From Acetobacter ghanensis (GTDB lineage: Bacteria > Pseudomonadota > Alphaproteobacteria > Acetobacterales > Acetobacteraceae), in the NCBI RefSeq assembly GCF_001499675.1, contig NZ_LN609303.1, positions 62,001-126,000 of the forward strand: a stretch of 64,000 bases of DNA, given 5' to 3'. Under the pieces are notes generated by a model, which saw only the letters and a program-made list of their open reading frames with translations, did not search any database and was not told the DNA's origin. The translations under genes were made by a program, and so were the position numbers. Each line of letters opens with the position of its first letter. The stretch's first letter is position 1. Shown piece by piece: positions 7,312-16,876 of the stretch.

Positions 7312-10300
7312 GGCAGGCTATGTCGAACTGCAGGTGGCGACCTGTTTCTCGTTCCTGCGCGGGGCCAGCCATCCCGGTGAACTGATGCAGCAGGCCAGAG
7401 CACTGGGCTACACGACACTGGGCATCACCGATTACAATTCGGTGGCCGGACTGGTACGTGCCCACGATGCGGCCTGCGAGCAGGGTATCCGCGTTATTCC
7501 GGGGGCACGGCTGGGACTGGAAGACGGAGCTGCCCTGCTGGCCTACCCGCGGGATCGGGAGGGCTGGGCGTCGCTGTGTCGATTGCTGACGTTAGGCGCA
7601 CGGCGCGGTCCACATGATGCGTTCCAGCTCCGCTGGCAGGATCTGGCGCGTGACGGGCGCAATCTGGTGCTGATCCTGCTTCCCACCGATGATCAGCGTC
7701 TGCCTGCCGACATGACGCGACTAGCAGAACTGGCCCGACAGAAAGACGACGGCCCGGCCTATGTCGCGCTCACACGCCGTTTCGAGGGGCATGAGAGCGA
7801 GCGTCTGGCATGGATTGCGCGGCTCTGTGTCCAAAATGGCGTACTCCCCGTCGTCACGGGAGATGTGCTGTGGCATGACCCGTCCCGCCAGATCCTTCAT
7901 GATGTGATGACAGCTATTCGTTGCCACCGCACTCTCGAAACACTGGGAGCGGAACGTACCCGGCATCTCTCCCGCCACCTGCGCGGCCCGGGCGAGATCC
8001 GCGCCCTGTTCCCCGGCTATGAGGACGCGCTGAACCGCAGCCAGGAGATCGCCGCCACCTGCCGTTTTTCGCTGGAGGATCTGTGCTACCAGTATCCTGA
8101 TGAGACTGACGGAAGCGGTGAGACACCGCAGGCCGTTCTAACCCGCCTCGTCAGGGCCGGCGTGCCTTATCGCTATCCAACCGGCACACCTCTCGATGTC
8201 CGCCAGCAGCTCGATCACGAACTGGCCCTAATCGAACGTCTTGGCTATGCGCCGTATTTCCTGACGGTGAATACCATTGTCGCCTATGCCCGCTCTCGCG
8301 GCATCTTATGCCAGGGCCGCGGTTCGGCCGCCAATTCTGCCGTGTGTTACGTGCTGGGGATCACGGCCATTGATCCCGTCCGCTCAGGCCTCCTGTTCGA
8401 ACGCTTTGTCTCCGAAGAGCGGCAGGAGCCGCCCGACATCGATGTGGATTTCGAAGCCGACCGGCGCGAGGAAGTCATCCAGTGGATCTATCGGCGCTAT
8501 GGCCGCTCCCATGCGGCCCTGTGCGCCACTCTTATGCGTTTCCAGCCTAAAGGGGCGCTGCGGGAAGTCGGCAGGGCATTCGGTCTGCCAGAGGACCTTC
8601 TGGGCCAGATGTCGAAACATCTGGCCAGTGTCCTGCACGACGAGGCCCTGCTTGCCGAACGGCTGGCACAGATCGGCCTGTCTGCTGGCGACAGGCGACT
8701 TGGCATGGTCTTGCAACTTGCCCGTCTACTGGTGGGCTTTCCGCGCCAGTATGGCACCCATCCCGGCGGGTTCGTTCTGACCGCCGACCGGCTCGATGAA
8801 CTGGTGCCCGTGCGCCCCGCCGCCATGGCGGAACGCCAGACCCTGGTCTGGGATAAGGATGACATCGACCGGATGCGCATGATGAAGGTCGATGTGCTGG
8901 GCCTTGGCATGCTCGGCTGTCTGCGGCGCTGTTTCGAGCTCATCCACGCGCGCTACCACCGCACGCTCGACATGACGACGATCCCGCCTGAGGACCGCGC
9001 GACCTACCAGATGATTGCCCGGGCGGATACGCTGGGGACGTTCCAGATCGAGAGCCGCGCGCAGATGGCCATGCTGCCGCGCACAAAGCCCGCCACCTTC
9101 TATGATCTGGTTGTGCAGGTTGCCATCGTGCGCCCTGGTCCCATTACTGGCGACATGGTCCATCCCTATCTGCGACGCCGGGCGGGAGAAGAAGCCCCGG
9201 ACTGCCCCAGCCCTGCCCTACAGCGTATTCTGGGCAAGACACTCGGCATTCCGCTGTTTCAGGAGCAGGCCATGCAGGTTGCGGTACATTGTGCGGGCTT
9301 TACGGGTGGGGAAGCAGACCAGCTCCGGCGCTCCATGGGTACCTTCCGCTCCACGGGTGGTGTCCACCATATGAAGGCCCGTTTGCTGGGCGGCATGATT
9401 GCCAATGGATATGATCCAGCTTTCGCCGCGCGAATTTGGACACAACTGGAAGGCTTCGGAGCGTATGGTTTCCCCGAAAGCCATGCGGCAAGTTTCGCGC
9501 TGATTGCCTACGCCTCGGCCTGGCTGAAATGCCATTACCCCGATGTGTTCTGTGCTGCCCTGCTCAACAGCCAGCCCATGGGGTTTTATGCCCCGGCCCA
9601 GATTGTACGCGACGCGCGCGAACATGGGGTGGAAGTCCGGCCGGTCTGCATCAATGCCTCACGCTGGGACTGCACGTTGGAGACAGGACGCAATGGAGCG
9701 CGGCAGGCTGTGCGTCTGGGTTTCCGACTGGTGTCGGGCCTATCGTGTGATGCAATAGCCCGGCTGATCCTCGCCCGTGGGGCGGGGTATGACAGTCTGG
9801 ATGATGTCTGGCGCCGCTCGGATGTACTGCTATCTTTGCTGGAAAAGCTCGCCGAAGCGGATGCCTTTCGCGCACTGGGGGCGGACAGGCGACAGGCCTT
9901 GTGGACGCTCAAGGGTTTTGGCGCAGCCCCGCTACCTCTTTTCGAAGCGGCCGATCGCGGGCGGAACGCACCGACCCCCGAACTCTGGGAGCCTGACCCG
10001 CAATTGCCCGAAATCTCGGCAGGCAGCGCCGTGGTGGAAGATTACCATGCAACAGGACTGAGCCTGCGCGCCCATCCACTCAGCTTTCTGCGCGACACGC
10101 TTGCCCGCCAGGAGATTACCCCCATTGCGGATCTGCCACAGGTCCGTGATGGCGCGTTCGTGCGGGTAGCCGGTCTGGTGCTGATGCGCCAGAGGCCCTC
10201 TACCGCGAACGGGGTCATGTTCATGACGATTGAAGATGAAACCGGCACGGCCAATCTGGTTTTGTGGAAAGATCGCGTGACAGCGCAACGGGCCATTATT

Positions 10301-10459
10301 GTTGGATCGGGCTTCATCGCGGCTTACGCGCGCCTCCAGCGCGAAGGTGATGTGACCCATCTGGTCGTGCGCTTTGTCGAGGATCTCCAGCCAATGCTCT
10401 CCCGCCTTAGCAACGGAAGTGGACGCGACATTGCGATCAGTTCACGGGATTTTCGCTAA
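7304..10459 (+). CDS. dnaE2: DnaE2 error-prone DNA polymerase (C family)
   Basis: A 1051-residue DnaE2. GTG 7304 gives the canonical N-terminus [20 protein letters not shown]; the longer open frame before it overlaps the small gene. Domains in order: PHP (1-270), palm with [16 protein letters not shown] and [14 protein letters not shown] (catalytic Asp residues), a third Asp in [12 protein letters not shown], fingers and helix-hairpin-helix (800-900), and an OB domain (about 955-1035, [13 protein letters not shown]). It carries out mutagenic lesion bypass with ImuA and ImuB. Full length; no lesion seen. Confidence 0.95.
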   Translation: MSEAGYVELQVATCFSFLRGASHPGELMQQARALGYTTLGITDYNSVAGLVRAHDAACEQGIRVIPGARLGLEDGAALLAYPRDREGWASLCRLLTLGARRGPHDAFQLRWQDLARDGRNLVLILLPTDDQRLPADMTRLAELARQKDDGPAYVALTRRFEGHESERLAWIARLCVQNGVLPVVTGDVLWHDPSRQILHDVMTAIRCHRTLETLGAERTRHLSRHLRGPGEIRALFPGYEDALNRSQEIAATCRFSLEDLCYQYPDETDGSGETPQAVLTRLVRAGVPYRYPTGTPLDVRQQLDHELALIERLGYAPYFLTVNTIVAYARSRGILCQGRGSAANSAVCYVLGITAIDPVRSGLLFERFVSEERQEPPDIDVDFEADRREEVIQWIYRRYGRSHAALCATLMRFQPKGALREVGRAFGLPEDLLGQMSKHLASVLHDEALLAERLAQIGLSAGDRRLGMVLQLARLLVGFPRQYGTHPGGFVLTADRLDELVPVRPAAMAERQTLVWDKDDIDRMRMMKVDVLGLGMLGCLRRCFELIHARYHRTLDMTTIPPEDRATYQMIARADTLGTFQIESRAQMAMLPRTKPATFYDLVVQVAIVRPGPITGDMVHPYLRRRAGEEAPDCPSPALQRILGKTLGIPLFQEQAMQVAVHCAGFTGGEADQLRRSMGTFRSTGGVHHMKARLLGGMIANGYDPAFAARIWTQLEGFGAYGFPESHAASFALIAYASAWLKCHYPDVFCAALLNSQPMGFYAPAQIVRDAREHGVEVRPVCINASRWDCTLETGRNGARQAVRLGFRLVSGLSCDAIARLILARGAGYDSLDDVWRRSDVLLSLLEKLAEADAFRALGADRRQALWTLKGFGAAPLPLFEAADRGRNAPTPELWEPDPQLPEISAGSAVVEDYHATGLSLRAHPLSFLRDTLARQEITPIADLPQVRDGAFVRVAGLVLMRQRPSTANGVMFMTIEDETGTANLVLWKDRVTAQRAIIVGSGFIAAYARLQREGDVTHLVVRFVEDLQPMLSRLSNGSGRDIAISSRDFR

Positions 10460-10463
10460 AACC

Positions 10464-10958
10464 TCAGTCGGGACGTTTACGTTTTCGGTTGGATTTGGGT
10501 AGTACACCTTTCAGCATAGGAGCCTGATTCGGGTCCTTCTTGCGCCGGACAGGCATTTTGCGTCCGTGCTTCCGTTTGTACTCATTAGCCGCGCATTTCT
10601 CAGAATAGGCTTTGGGGACCATAGGATAATCCGGTGGCAGTCCCCATTTTTCCCGGTATTCGTCGGGTGTCATGTTGTATATGCGCCTGAGATGGCTCTT
10701 CAGAAGCTTCATGTGCCGGCCATCTTCAAGACAGATAATATAATTATGGAAAACGGATTCTTCGATTGGCACGGCCGGAATTTCCGGTTCTGGTTCCTCC
10801 ACCGGGATGTGTGCTTCTTCCAGAGACCTATAAACCAGCTTGATCAGAGCAGGGAGTTTTTTCAAATCCATCGGGTTCCCGGCAAGGAAGCCCTTAACGA
10901 TCGTGGCCGTCATCCGTTTGAGTTCATCGGGGGTTGGCTGGTCGGCGTTGGTGGACAT
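10464..10958 (-). CDS. MucR/Ros-family transcriptional regulator
   Basis: A 164-residue regulator. ATG 10958 (MSTNADQPTPDELKRM) is chosen because family members begin here; the frame runs further upstream without homology. The DNA-binding domain contains IICLEDGRHMKLLKSHLRRI, followed by the diagnostic NMTPDEYREKWGLPPDYPM. As in the MucR subgroup, the second Cys of the Ros zinc knuckle is absent (CLEDG). A basic tail follows. Family members bind AT-rich DNA and act as global or exopolysaccharide regulators. It is convergent with dnaE2, five bases away. Confidence 0.88.
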   Translation of the reverse strand: MSTNADQPTPDELKRMTATIVKGFLAGNPMDLKKLPALIKLVYRSLEEAHIPVEEPEPEIPAVPIEESVFHNYIICLEDGRHMKLLKSHLRRIYNMTPDEYREKWGLPPDYPMVPKAYSEKCAANEYKRKHGRKMPVRRKKDPNQAPMLKGVLPKSNRKRKRPD

Positions 10959-11088
10959 AAGTGGAAATATTCCCTGAACATCTGGCGCAAAGCGCGTAAG
11001 CAGAAGGCAGGGTCTGTGGCAGGATTCCATGGTTTTTGAAAGGCACCCTGCTAGGGTCGTCTCGGGAAAATACTGCCGCCAGTCACCA

Positions 11089-11286
11089 CTACTGGAGGAA
11101 TGGTGTACCAGACGGTGCTTGCGCCGCATAGAAAAGCGCAAGACACGCCCATGACAGTAGTGTGAGTCCTAGCCTGATTCTTCTGTTGGACACAAGAAAA
11201 CCGAGGACACAGCACGACACCAGACCCACGATCATGAGTGCGATTTGGAACTGTATCAGCTCATACGGGTTGTAAAAAATGTCCAT
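11089..11286 (-). CDS. small membrane protein, two transmembrane segments
   Basis: A 65-residue protein (start MDIFYNPYELIQFQ) with two hydrophobic helices, IALMIVGLVSCCVLGFLV and LGLTLLSWACLALFYAA, separated by SNRRIR. This gives a hairpin with a basic loop. No family recognised. An in-frame ATG at 11307 would add seven residues. Confidence 0.55.
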   Translation of the reverse strand: MDIFYNPYELIQFQIALMIVGLVSCCVLGFLVSNRRIRLGLTLLSWACLALFYAAQAPSGTPFLQ

Positions 11287-11333
11287 CGGTTCAAGGCCAA
11301 ACAGCAAAGGGATTGAGGTGATGGTTTGGCATG

Positions 11334-11438
11334 TCAGAGACTTTCATGGTCAGGGTCGCCGCCAAATTCTTCAATGGCAGCAGACAGCATGCGGTCTGCC
11401 CACTTTCCCAGTAGGGGCAGAAAGATGCTCGCAGTCAT
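11334..11438 (-). CDS. possible 34-residue ORF upstream of the small membrane protein
   Basis: A short frame reading MTASIFLPLLGKWADRMLSA and ending in DPDHESL. It lies 47 bases before the next start and has protein-like amphipathic composition. It may be a leader peptide, a tiny gene, or the tail of a decayed gene. Confidence 0.25.
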   Translation of the reverse strand: MTASIFLPLLGKWADRMLSAAIEEFGGDPDHESL

Positions 11439-11548
11439 TTGCGAGATCGACTGGATCGCAGTTCATAGAGCTCCAAAGTGTGCGCTTAGGTGTTTAATCC
11501 ACGTCAGTCGTGCAGGATGTCATTAAGGGGGAGCGCCGCAAACTTATG

Positions 11549-12328
11549 TCACGCCCGGTGACCGGACGGACCAGACACTGCCTGCTTTACCTGCGCTGGG
11601 AGTCGCTGCCGGGAAAAGATAAGCCTGATCGACAGGTCGGTGTTGTCACCAAGTTGAAGATCAACAGTTTCTGCATGATCGGGAGACAATATCACCGTAC
11701 GGCGTGCTTCACGACCAACCGTTATTGGACACTGTGCGTCATTGCAGTCTGGCATATCGACCAATTTAACGTCCGATACCATGACATCAATTTTCACGCC
11801 ATCGTTGGGAAGGCGTGTGGCAGTGGTGGTGCCAAGGATACCTGTCTCGATCGTGCCAGGCACGAGGTCAATATGGGTAAGGCCCGTTTTCTTGTCTTTC
11901 GTGTGAATCACTTTGGAAAGGTAGGTAATGTTTTCCCCTTTATGCAGGAAAACTACTTTCTCGCCGTCTATTTTCACATAACCATGAAACTCTAAAACCT
12001 GAGAGCGGGGAAGCACTATGGATGCTCCATCCACCTCTTTATTTGTTAGACCCAGAAGCTGCATCCCCTGCGCCGTCATGGTGATCACGTCTTTGCCGTT
12101 CAGGGGCCGTTCTGAAATATGACCGTCCGTAGACCGGACATTACTGGTGTCTGTCGCACGAGCGATGCGCTGATAAGAGTGGATATTTTCCGCGCAAACC
12201 GTCGAACTGAGAAAGCAGGCCAGCAGACCAAGAGCCGGCATCGTCCTGCGCCCCCATAACCGCACGTTCAACGCCCGGATATTTCGACCATCAGGTGCCA
12301 TATATGTGCCTGCGGGTTTGCGAACCAT
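11549..12328 (-). CDS. hypothetical secreted protein downstream of repC
   Basis: A 259-residue protein. ATG 12328 follows AAAGGA with good spacing; an in-frame ATG at 12376 overlaps the repC stop and is less likely. The N-terminus has a basic stretch, then a hydrophobic signal segment (PALGLLACFLSSTVCAEN) ending at a probable cleavage site. The mature part is rich in beta-type segments (VLEFHGYVKIDGEKVVFL, IDVMVSDVKLVDMP). No family recognised. It shares the repC transcript. Confidence 0.55.
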   Translation of the reverse strand: MVRKPAGTYMAPDGRNIRALNVRLWGRRTMPALGLLACFLSSTVCAENIHSYQRIARATDTSNVRSTDGHISERPLNGKDVITMTAQGMQLLGLTNKEVDGASIVLPRSQVLEFHGYVKIDGEKVVFLHKGENITYLSKVIHTKDKKTGLTHIDLVPGTIETGILGTTTATRLPNDGVKIDVMVSDVKLVDMPDCNDAQCPITVGREARRTVILSPDHAETVDLQLGDNTDLSIRLIFSRQRLPAQVKQAVSGPSGHRA

Positions 12329-12372
12329 GAGGTAAATCCTTTCTGTTGAGCCGAACCATCCGGCTCTTTCCC

Positions 12373-13701
12373 TCATTGTATCCGCACCGGTTGTGACGCT
12401 GTTTTCACCCGGCCTGTCGCACGTTCTGGGATTTGCGACACATCCTGTGCCAGTATGTCCTTCAGGGCGTAAAGGCTGCGGTCGAGGTGAAGTGTTCCCC
12501 GCACCCCACGTTCGACCAGGGCCCGGAAATACGCATCGGGGTGACGGATCTGTTCGCCCTGGTCCTTACGTGTCGCCATGACGATGACCGCTACAGCAGC
12601 TTCAAACCGCCCCAGAGCGATGCAGCCGGTTTTCCACGAGTGGTAGCCAATGCCGATCTGGCCGGAAAGCAGTTCAGCGGCGTCGGTCAGCTGGGCACGG
12701 TCGGGCGAGGCTGAGCCACACAGATCCCGCAAGGCAGGACACACCGTCAGAAAGAACGTGCTGGTGCCCGGGAAGCCCCGCAGAATGGTTGCTTCCAGCC
12801 CCTCGGATGGTTCACGTTGAGACACCTGCCCTTCACGCCGCATTGTCTCAATGCGATTGCGCCGCTCGGGCGCTACTACAACAACCTCTTTAGGTTTTTT
12901 GTTATTTCTTTCTGTATAGTGGGTGCCAGATTGAGCATCCATGGGTGCCATTTCAGGGGTACACCAGACAGAATCTGGCGACCTGTCGACACGGTTTTCC
13001 GCAGGCTTTTCCACAGGTTTCACACGCGCCCAGAGCGCTTTCATGATGTCGTGATAGCTGGCCAGCGTATCAATCAGGTCCGTGCCGCGACGGAGCCGCA
13101 TGATCCGTGCGGCTTCCATGGCGGTTGCCTCATCGTTCCGCAGCTCGGCCGCCACGCGCACCTGCTCATTCAGATCAGCAATGGCTTCACGCAGAAATGC
13201 CACTTCCGCGCGTTGTCGCCTACCAATCTCGAGTTGGGCCTGCAGGTCCGGCCACCGATAGCGCAGGGACGCCAGACTGAATCCAACCTGCGACATGCCT
13301 TCCTGCCCCTGCCAGCGCCGCCCTCGCTGTCCGTTCCGGCCGTCACAGGGCACGATCATCCCGGCCTCAGCCAACTCTCTGACCGCCCGCCTCAAAGTCG
13401 TAAGCGACAACCCCGTCCAGGACATCAGTGTCGCGTTATGGGCGTAGATAAAAGGGGTCGATAGCGTTTCCCAGCTCTCCGGCCGGGTTTTCTCGATCAT
13501 CCGTTCCAGCAAACCCCGTGCGCTGCGCGTCAATGGAAAGGTGCGGGGCAAAGCCCTGATCGTATTCAGGACGGCGTATTTATCCGGATAGTCCGGGGGG
13601 ACGCCGAGCAGTTCATCACGCGCCTTGAGCATGGCGGGTGTGAGGGTGCGTTTTCCCCGTCTGCGGATCGGGCAGAGGTCATCAGTGTGTGTCTGGGGCA
13701 C
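12373..13701 (-). CDS. repC: RepC-type plasmid replication initiator
   Basis: A 442-residue RepC-like initiator with a GTG start. The N-terminal part (20-170) has the RP-C winged-helix pattern: LTPAMLKARDELLG, TFPLTRSARGLLERMIEKTR and LMSWTGLSLTTLRRAVRELA. The C-terminal domain includes GTSTFFLTVCPALRDLC and IGIGYHSWKTGCIALGRFEA. In repABC plasmids RepC binds an origin often located inside its own gene. No repA or repB partition genes precede it here; ParAB lie 12 kb away beside a different initiator. That layout suggests a fused replicon or a RepC-only plasmid. Confidence 0.85.
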   Translation of the reverse strand: MPQTHTDDLCPIRRRGKRTLTPAMLKARDELLGVPPDYPDKYAVLNTIRALPRTFPLTRSARGLLERMIEKTRPESWETLSTPFIYAHNATLMSWTGLSLTTLRRAVRELAEAGMIVPCDGRNGQRGRRWQGQEGMSQVGFSLASLRYRWPDLQAQLEIGRRQRAEVAFLREAIADLNEQVRVAAELRNDEATAMEAARIMRLRRGTDLIDTLASYHDIMKALWARVKPVEKPAENRVDRSPDSVWCTPEMAPMDAQSGTHYTERNNKKPKEVVVVAPERRNRIETMRREGQVSQREPSEGLEATILRGFPGTSTFFLTVCPALRDLCGSASPDRAQLTDAAELLSGQIGIGYHSWKTGCIALGRFEAAVAVIVMATRKDQGEQIRHPDAYFRALVERGVRGTLHLDRSLYALKDILAQDVSQIPERATGRVKTASQPVRIQ

Positions 13702-13804
13702 AGCTCAAAAGTTCCAGTGCTATGGGTCATGACAGATCTCTCGGCACAGGCATCTGGACAAACCTTCCCCGTTCGCAATTTGCTTGCGTTTCGAGCGGAA
13801 GCTG

Positions 13805-13840
13805 GCTATAGGGAAAGGGCAATTACTTTTCCCCTATAGC
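13805..13840. repeat. imperfect palindrome upstream of repC
   Basis: GCTATAGGGAAA on the left pairs with TTTCCCCTATAGC on the right apart from a one-base bulge, around a loop of about 10 bases. Placed about 105 bases upstream of the repC start, it could be an operator or part of a structured leader or antisense RNA. Confidence 0.5.
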
Positions 13841-14019
13841 TTATGGTTCGTTACAGGTGCCCTGGCTTTTCCGGTTTGCCGACCGGGAGAGGCAGGGTTT
13901 TCCTTTTTGTGGCTACGTCATTGGTGGGCCTCGAATGGGGTGGCACGGACTCGCAATCAGCCGCGTGTCCGGTCTGCCGCTCAACCTGCCCGTGTACATG
14001 TTTCCAGACAAGATCAAAA

Positions 14020-14056
14020 AGTGAAAAAACCACGTGTAAGACACTGTTTTTTCACT
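14020..14056. terminator. 11-bp perfect inverted repeat, terminator-like
   Basis: AGTGAAAAAAC at 14020-14030 pairs with GTTTTTTCACT at 14046-14056 around 15 bases. It lies 42 bases beyond the stop of the transglycosylase gene's neighbourhood and upstream of repC. The A/T-rich arms suit a terminator or a protein-binding site; the function is not shown. Confidence 0.4.
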
Positions 14057-14097
14057 GATTTTGTGTCCAAAATTGCGCAACTTTTCCGCTTTTGTTC

Positions 14098-14835
14098 TCA
14101 TCCCGTGACCGTTTCGGATGCACCGCTGCCCATGCGGGTCGAGACGGTTGAGAGGTATTGTCCCACTGTCCAGCCGCTCATGTTGTTGGCAGCCAGCGAG
14201 GAACGCGACACGAGACTGCTCAGAGGTGTGCTGCTGGTCGCTGCCGCGATCTTTGAACCGGCCGACGGTCCGAACATATAGGCGGCGTAGACCTGCGCCG
14301 AGGTTGCGGGTGTTCCGGTGGATTTGGAAACAGCGCTGGCATAGGAACTGATGATGGCACTGGCGACTTTCGCCTGCGCCGTCGGATCATTCCGGTCAGC
14401 ACTACTCAGCCCAAGCTTGGATGCGTAGTCATTCCATGTGCCATTGGTGATCTGCCAGACCCCCGTGGCCGATGAAGAACTGTTGCCGGTATTCTGGAAA
14501 TGACTTTCGATCTGAGCGTAAGCTGCGAGCGTATCGGGATTGATCCCGGCAGCTTTGGCTGCAGCAACAGCATCGGCGCCATAGGATTGCGACAGCAGTT
14601 TGGACATCGCATCACTGCTGCCCCACGCACCCGAGTAACGCGCCGCGCTCCCCGATGCGCCTGACCCTGATGAGGAAGACGTCTGCGCACCTGGAAAGAC
14701 GAAGGTCGGTGCACCAGTCTCCTCGATGCTCGGCACGATCTGGGTGGCCACCTGCGCAATACTCGGCCGCGCGACGATACATACAGCCAGCATGCCTAGC
14801 CCGCTCCAGCGGGCCAGAGAGAGGGGGCGCGTCAT
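14098..14835 (-). CDS. secreted lytic transglycosylase (SLT-like)
   Basis: A 245-residue protein with a signal peptide (LGMLAVCIVARPSIAQV) and a Ser/Gly-rich linker. The C-terminal SLT-like domain contains YAQIESHFQNTG, with the candidate catalytic Glu in IESHF, then SATGVWQITNGTWNDYASKLG and an AAYMFGPSAGSKI helix. Such enzymes cut peptidoglycan and are common in conjugation loci (VirB1/TrbN type). The gene overlaps the SH3-like gene upstream by four bases, so they form an operon. No other transfer gene is in the window. Confidence 0.75.
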   Translation of the reverse strand: MTRPLSLARWSGLGMLAVCIVARPSIAQVATQIVPSIEETGAPTFVFPGAQTSSSSGSGASGSAARYSGAWGSSDAMSKLLSQSYGADAVAAAKAAGINPDTLAAYAQIESHFQNTGNSSSSATGVWQITNGTWNDYASKLGLSSADRNDPTAQAKVASAIISSYASAVSKSTGTPATSAQVYAAYMFGPSAGSKIAAATSSTPLSSLVSRSSLAANNMSGWTVGQYLSTVSTRMGSGASETVTG

Positions 14836-15305
14836 GCGCCAGGATATGAGAAGAGAATCATGCCGTCAGATGGTCTCATCCCGGCCACGATGCAGTGTGT
14901 GCCCGCAGAGGCTGTCGTGGATGTCCAGGGCTGTAGATCCTCGGTCGGTATCCATGCGGCCTTCCCATACGCGCGCAGGATGCGGGTCCAACCGCCTGAA
15001 GTCGTCGTGGTAACCGCAAGCTGGGGTGGGGCGACACCAACCTGTCTCGTATTGCTCCCAGGTCCGGCATAGACCGGTTCAAACGCCATACGGGGCGACA
15101 TGCACGTCACGTGCCCGCCAAGCGGCATCAGCTGCGCCTCAGGTGCGGCGTCGACAGGCGGTCCCCAGTCGCGCGGGCCGATGGCTTCCTGCCGTTCAGC
15201 AGCCAGTCGGTCGAGTTCGGCAGGCGACACATCCTGAGCGTAGGCTGGCCCTGCCAGCAGGCCACCTGCCAGCAGGGTGAGGGTAAGCGTAGATCTGAGC
15301 GACAC
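14832..15305 (-). CDS. secreted SH3-like protein, paralogue 1
   Basis: A 157-residue protein from GTG 15305, which follows AAAGGAG at ideal spacing; the longer frame to 15386 lacks a ribosome site. It has a signal peptide (LTLTLLAGGLLAGPAYAQ), a conserved SPAELDRLAAERQEAIG helix, then an SH3-like module (YAGPGSNTRQVGV, LAVTTTTSGGWTRILR, AAWIPTEDLQPW) and two Cys in the C-terminal part. SH3b folds often bind peptidoglycan, which suits its overlap with the transglycosylase gene. Two paralogues lie at 18452-18847 and 19799-20272. Confidence 0.7.
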   Translation of the reverse strand: MSLRSTLTLTLLAGGLLAGPAYAQDVSPAELDRLAAERQEAIGPRDWGPPVDAAPEAQLMPLGGHVTCMSPRMAFEPVYAGPGSNTRQVGVAPPQLAVTTTTSGGWTRILRAYGKAAWIPTEDLQPWTSTTASAGTHCIVAGMRPSDGMILFSYPGA

Positions 15306-15434
15306 GGGGCGGCTCCTTTGCCTTGTTGGTCTTCCCCCAGTATGTCGCAGACCGTTGTGACGCTCTGCGTTCGTCTTTTGTTCCAAAGAGCGTCACAACG
15401 CTCTGGCGCATCATGGGGAGAGAAGGAGACCCCA

Positions 15435-16412
15435 ATGCGACATTCCCGAAACGCTCTTCTGGCGGCTACAACCCTTGTGGTCCTTTCAACACTGGCGCAG
15501 GCGCAGCAATGCCCAACCCTGCCCCCTGTGGAAGTGACACCCCCGTTGCCTGTCCCATCAGGCACCCCTGACGCTGGCCCTGTCCTGCGCCCCACGCCGA
15601 CCGTGCCTACGCCACGGCTCATCCCGGCCGAAGAAATTGCAGCAAGCCCTGCACTCCGACGCATCACCAGTACAGGTGCGAAAGTCTATGAGATCGGTAA
15701 CCACGTCATGAATCATGGCCTTCAGGGTGTGTATGCCGTCAATGGCGACATCTTCCGGGTCTTCTACCTGACCCCGGATGGGCAGGCGCTGATTGGCGGT
15801 GTCCTGTGGGAGCAGGACGGGCACAACGTCACGCGTGATACCATTGCCCCGATCAAGGGAGCGATCCCTACCGTGACCATCACCGCGGCAAAAACGGCGG
15901 CCGGGCAGAACGGTACATCGGTCGATGGGAGAATATTATCTCCCGAGCAGGTGAAGCACGTCGCTCAGGCCAATATCGGGCTGGAAGGACGGGACGGGCT
16001 ACCGCGCCTGACTATGGTGATCGACCCGCTCTGCCCCTGGTCAATCCGCGCACTCAATACGCTGGAACCTTTTGTCGCACGTGGCCAGATCCAGCTGGCT
16101 CTGCTGCCGATCGCGATCAATGATCACGAAAACGGCAATGCCAGCACCCCGGCCGCCACAGCGCTGTTGTCAGCAGTGCCATACGAGATGCAGGCGACAT
16201 GGCAGAAGATCGTCGACCTGCATCACGTCGCAGACGACATGCCCCGCACAGACGAGGCCGCTCTTCATTTGCAGCAGAATATGGCCGTCGCCAATGCCAT
16301 CGGTGTTCGCGGGACACCGACATTCATCTGGCGCGACAAGACGGGTGCCTCGCATGTGACTGAGGGATTGCCACGGGATGTTGAACAACTGATACGGGAA
16401 CTGGGACGGTGA
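15435..16412 (+). CDS. DsbC/DsbG-like periplasmic thioredoxin-fold protein with CPWS site
   Basis: A 325-residue protein from ATG 15435 (preceded by GAAGGAGACCCCA). It has a signal peptide, a Pro-rich linker (PPLPVPSGTPDAG), a DsbC-like N-terminal dimerisation-type domain and a C-terminal thioredoxin fold. The active-site position reads DPLCPWS and the cis-Pro loop VRGTPTFIW. The second Cys of a CxxC site is replaced by Ser, so it may act as a monothiol isomerase or chaperone. It is coupled to the next gene by a four-base overlap. Confidence 0.78.
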   Translation: MRHSRNALLAATTLVVLSTLAQAQQCPTLPPVEVTPPLPVPSGTPDAGPVLRPTPTVPTPRLIPAEEIAASPALRRITSTGAKVYEIGNHVMNHGLQGVYAVNGDIFRVFYLTPDGQALIGGVLWEQDGHNVTRDTIAPIKGAIPTVTITAAKTAAGQNGTSVDGRILSPEQVKHVAQANIGLEGRDGLPRLTMVIDPLCPWSIRALNTLEPFVARGQIQLALLPIAINDHENGNASTPAATALLSAVPYEMQATWQKIVDLHHVADDMPRTDEAALHLQQNMAVANAIGVRGTPTFIWRDKTGASHVTEGLPRDVEQLIRELGR

Positions 16413-16852
16413 GGAGATCCACACGCCCCATTCTAAGAGTGGGGAAGTGGCTGATCTTTCCGCTTTACCTGCCATTCGTGAGGGCCGTGCGCACCTTTAA
16501 CCTGTCGCGACAGTATCTGCGCGACCGGAAAGCCTTCATCGAAGCGTCAGCCATCGACACGGCTCTTGCTCCCGTTATGGACCCGGCGACTATCAGGGCG
16601 CTGGTGTCCACACGGCGCAACGGGCGGTTCTGCCTGCTCCTGTTTGTGGGCACTCTGTGCGTGTGGATCTGGTCGTGTGTTCACCAGGGGACAAGGCTGG
16701 TCAGTGTCACCAGTCTGCAATTCGGGGTTATCCTGCTGGTGCTGCTGGCCGAGTTTATCAGACTCAGCTTCTCGAACTGGATGCTCCGAACCGGAGGCAT
16801 CGGGCGGTTCGGAACGTTCATCGCACGGGGAAGCAATCTCTGGCCCCGTTAG
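16409..16852 (+). CDS. membrane protein, two transmembrane helices
   Basis: A 147-residue protein starting at GTG 16409, which overlaps the stop of the DsbG-like gene. Hydrophobic helices are FCLLLFVGTLCVWIWSCV and LQFGVILLVLLAEFIRLSF, preceded by a basic amphipathic region. The topology resembles small inner-membrane proteins of plasmid transfer or maintenance operons, but I recognise no family. Confidence 0.6.
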   Translation: MRRSTRPILRVGKWLIFPLYLPFVRAVRTFNLSRQYLRDRKAFIEASAIDTALAPVMDPATIRALVSTRRNGRFCLLLFVGTLCVWIWSCVHQGTRLVSVTSLQFGVILLVLLAEFIRLSFSNWMLRTGGIGRFGTFIARGSNLWPR

Positions 16853-16876
16853 GGAGCACTGCGTCGCGCTGGAGCC

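Larger units (their letters stand above)
13702..14097. other. intergenic control region between the transglycosylase gene and repC
   Basis: About 400 bases without a convincing gene. Because repC and the transglycosylase gene both point to lower coordinates, this DNA lies just upstream of repC and should hold its promoter or control RNA. It contains the two inverted repeats listed at 13805-13840 and 14020-14056. Confidence 0.5.

Noticed and set aside
12817..13464. A 215-codon open frame on the plus strand
   Set aside because: It is antisense to repC, whose domains are recognisable.
14098..16852. A conjugation (type IV secretion) operon
   Set aside because: Only a VirB1-like transglycosylase and a DsbG-like protein are present; no VirB4, relaxase or coupling-protein motif was found in the window.
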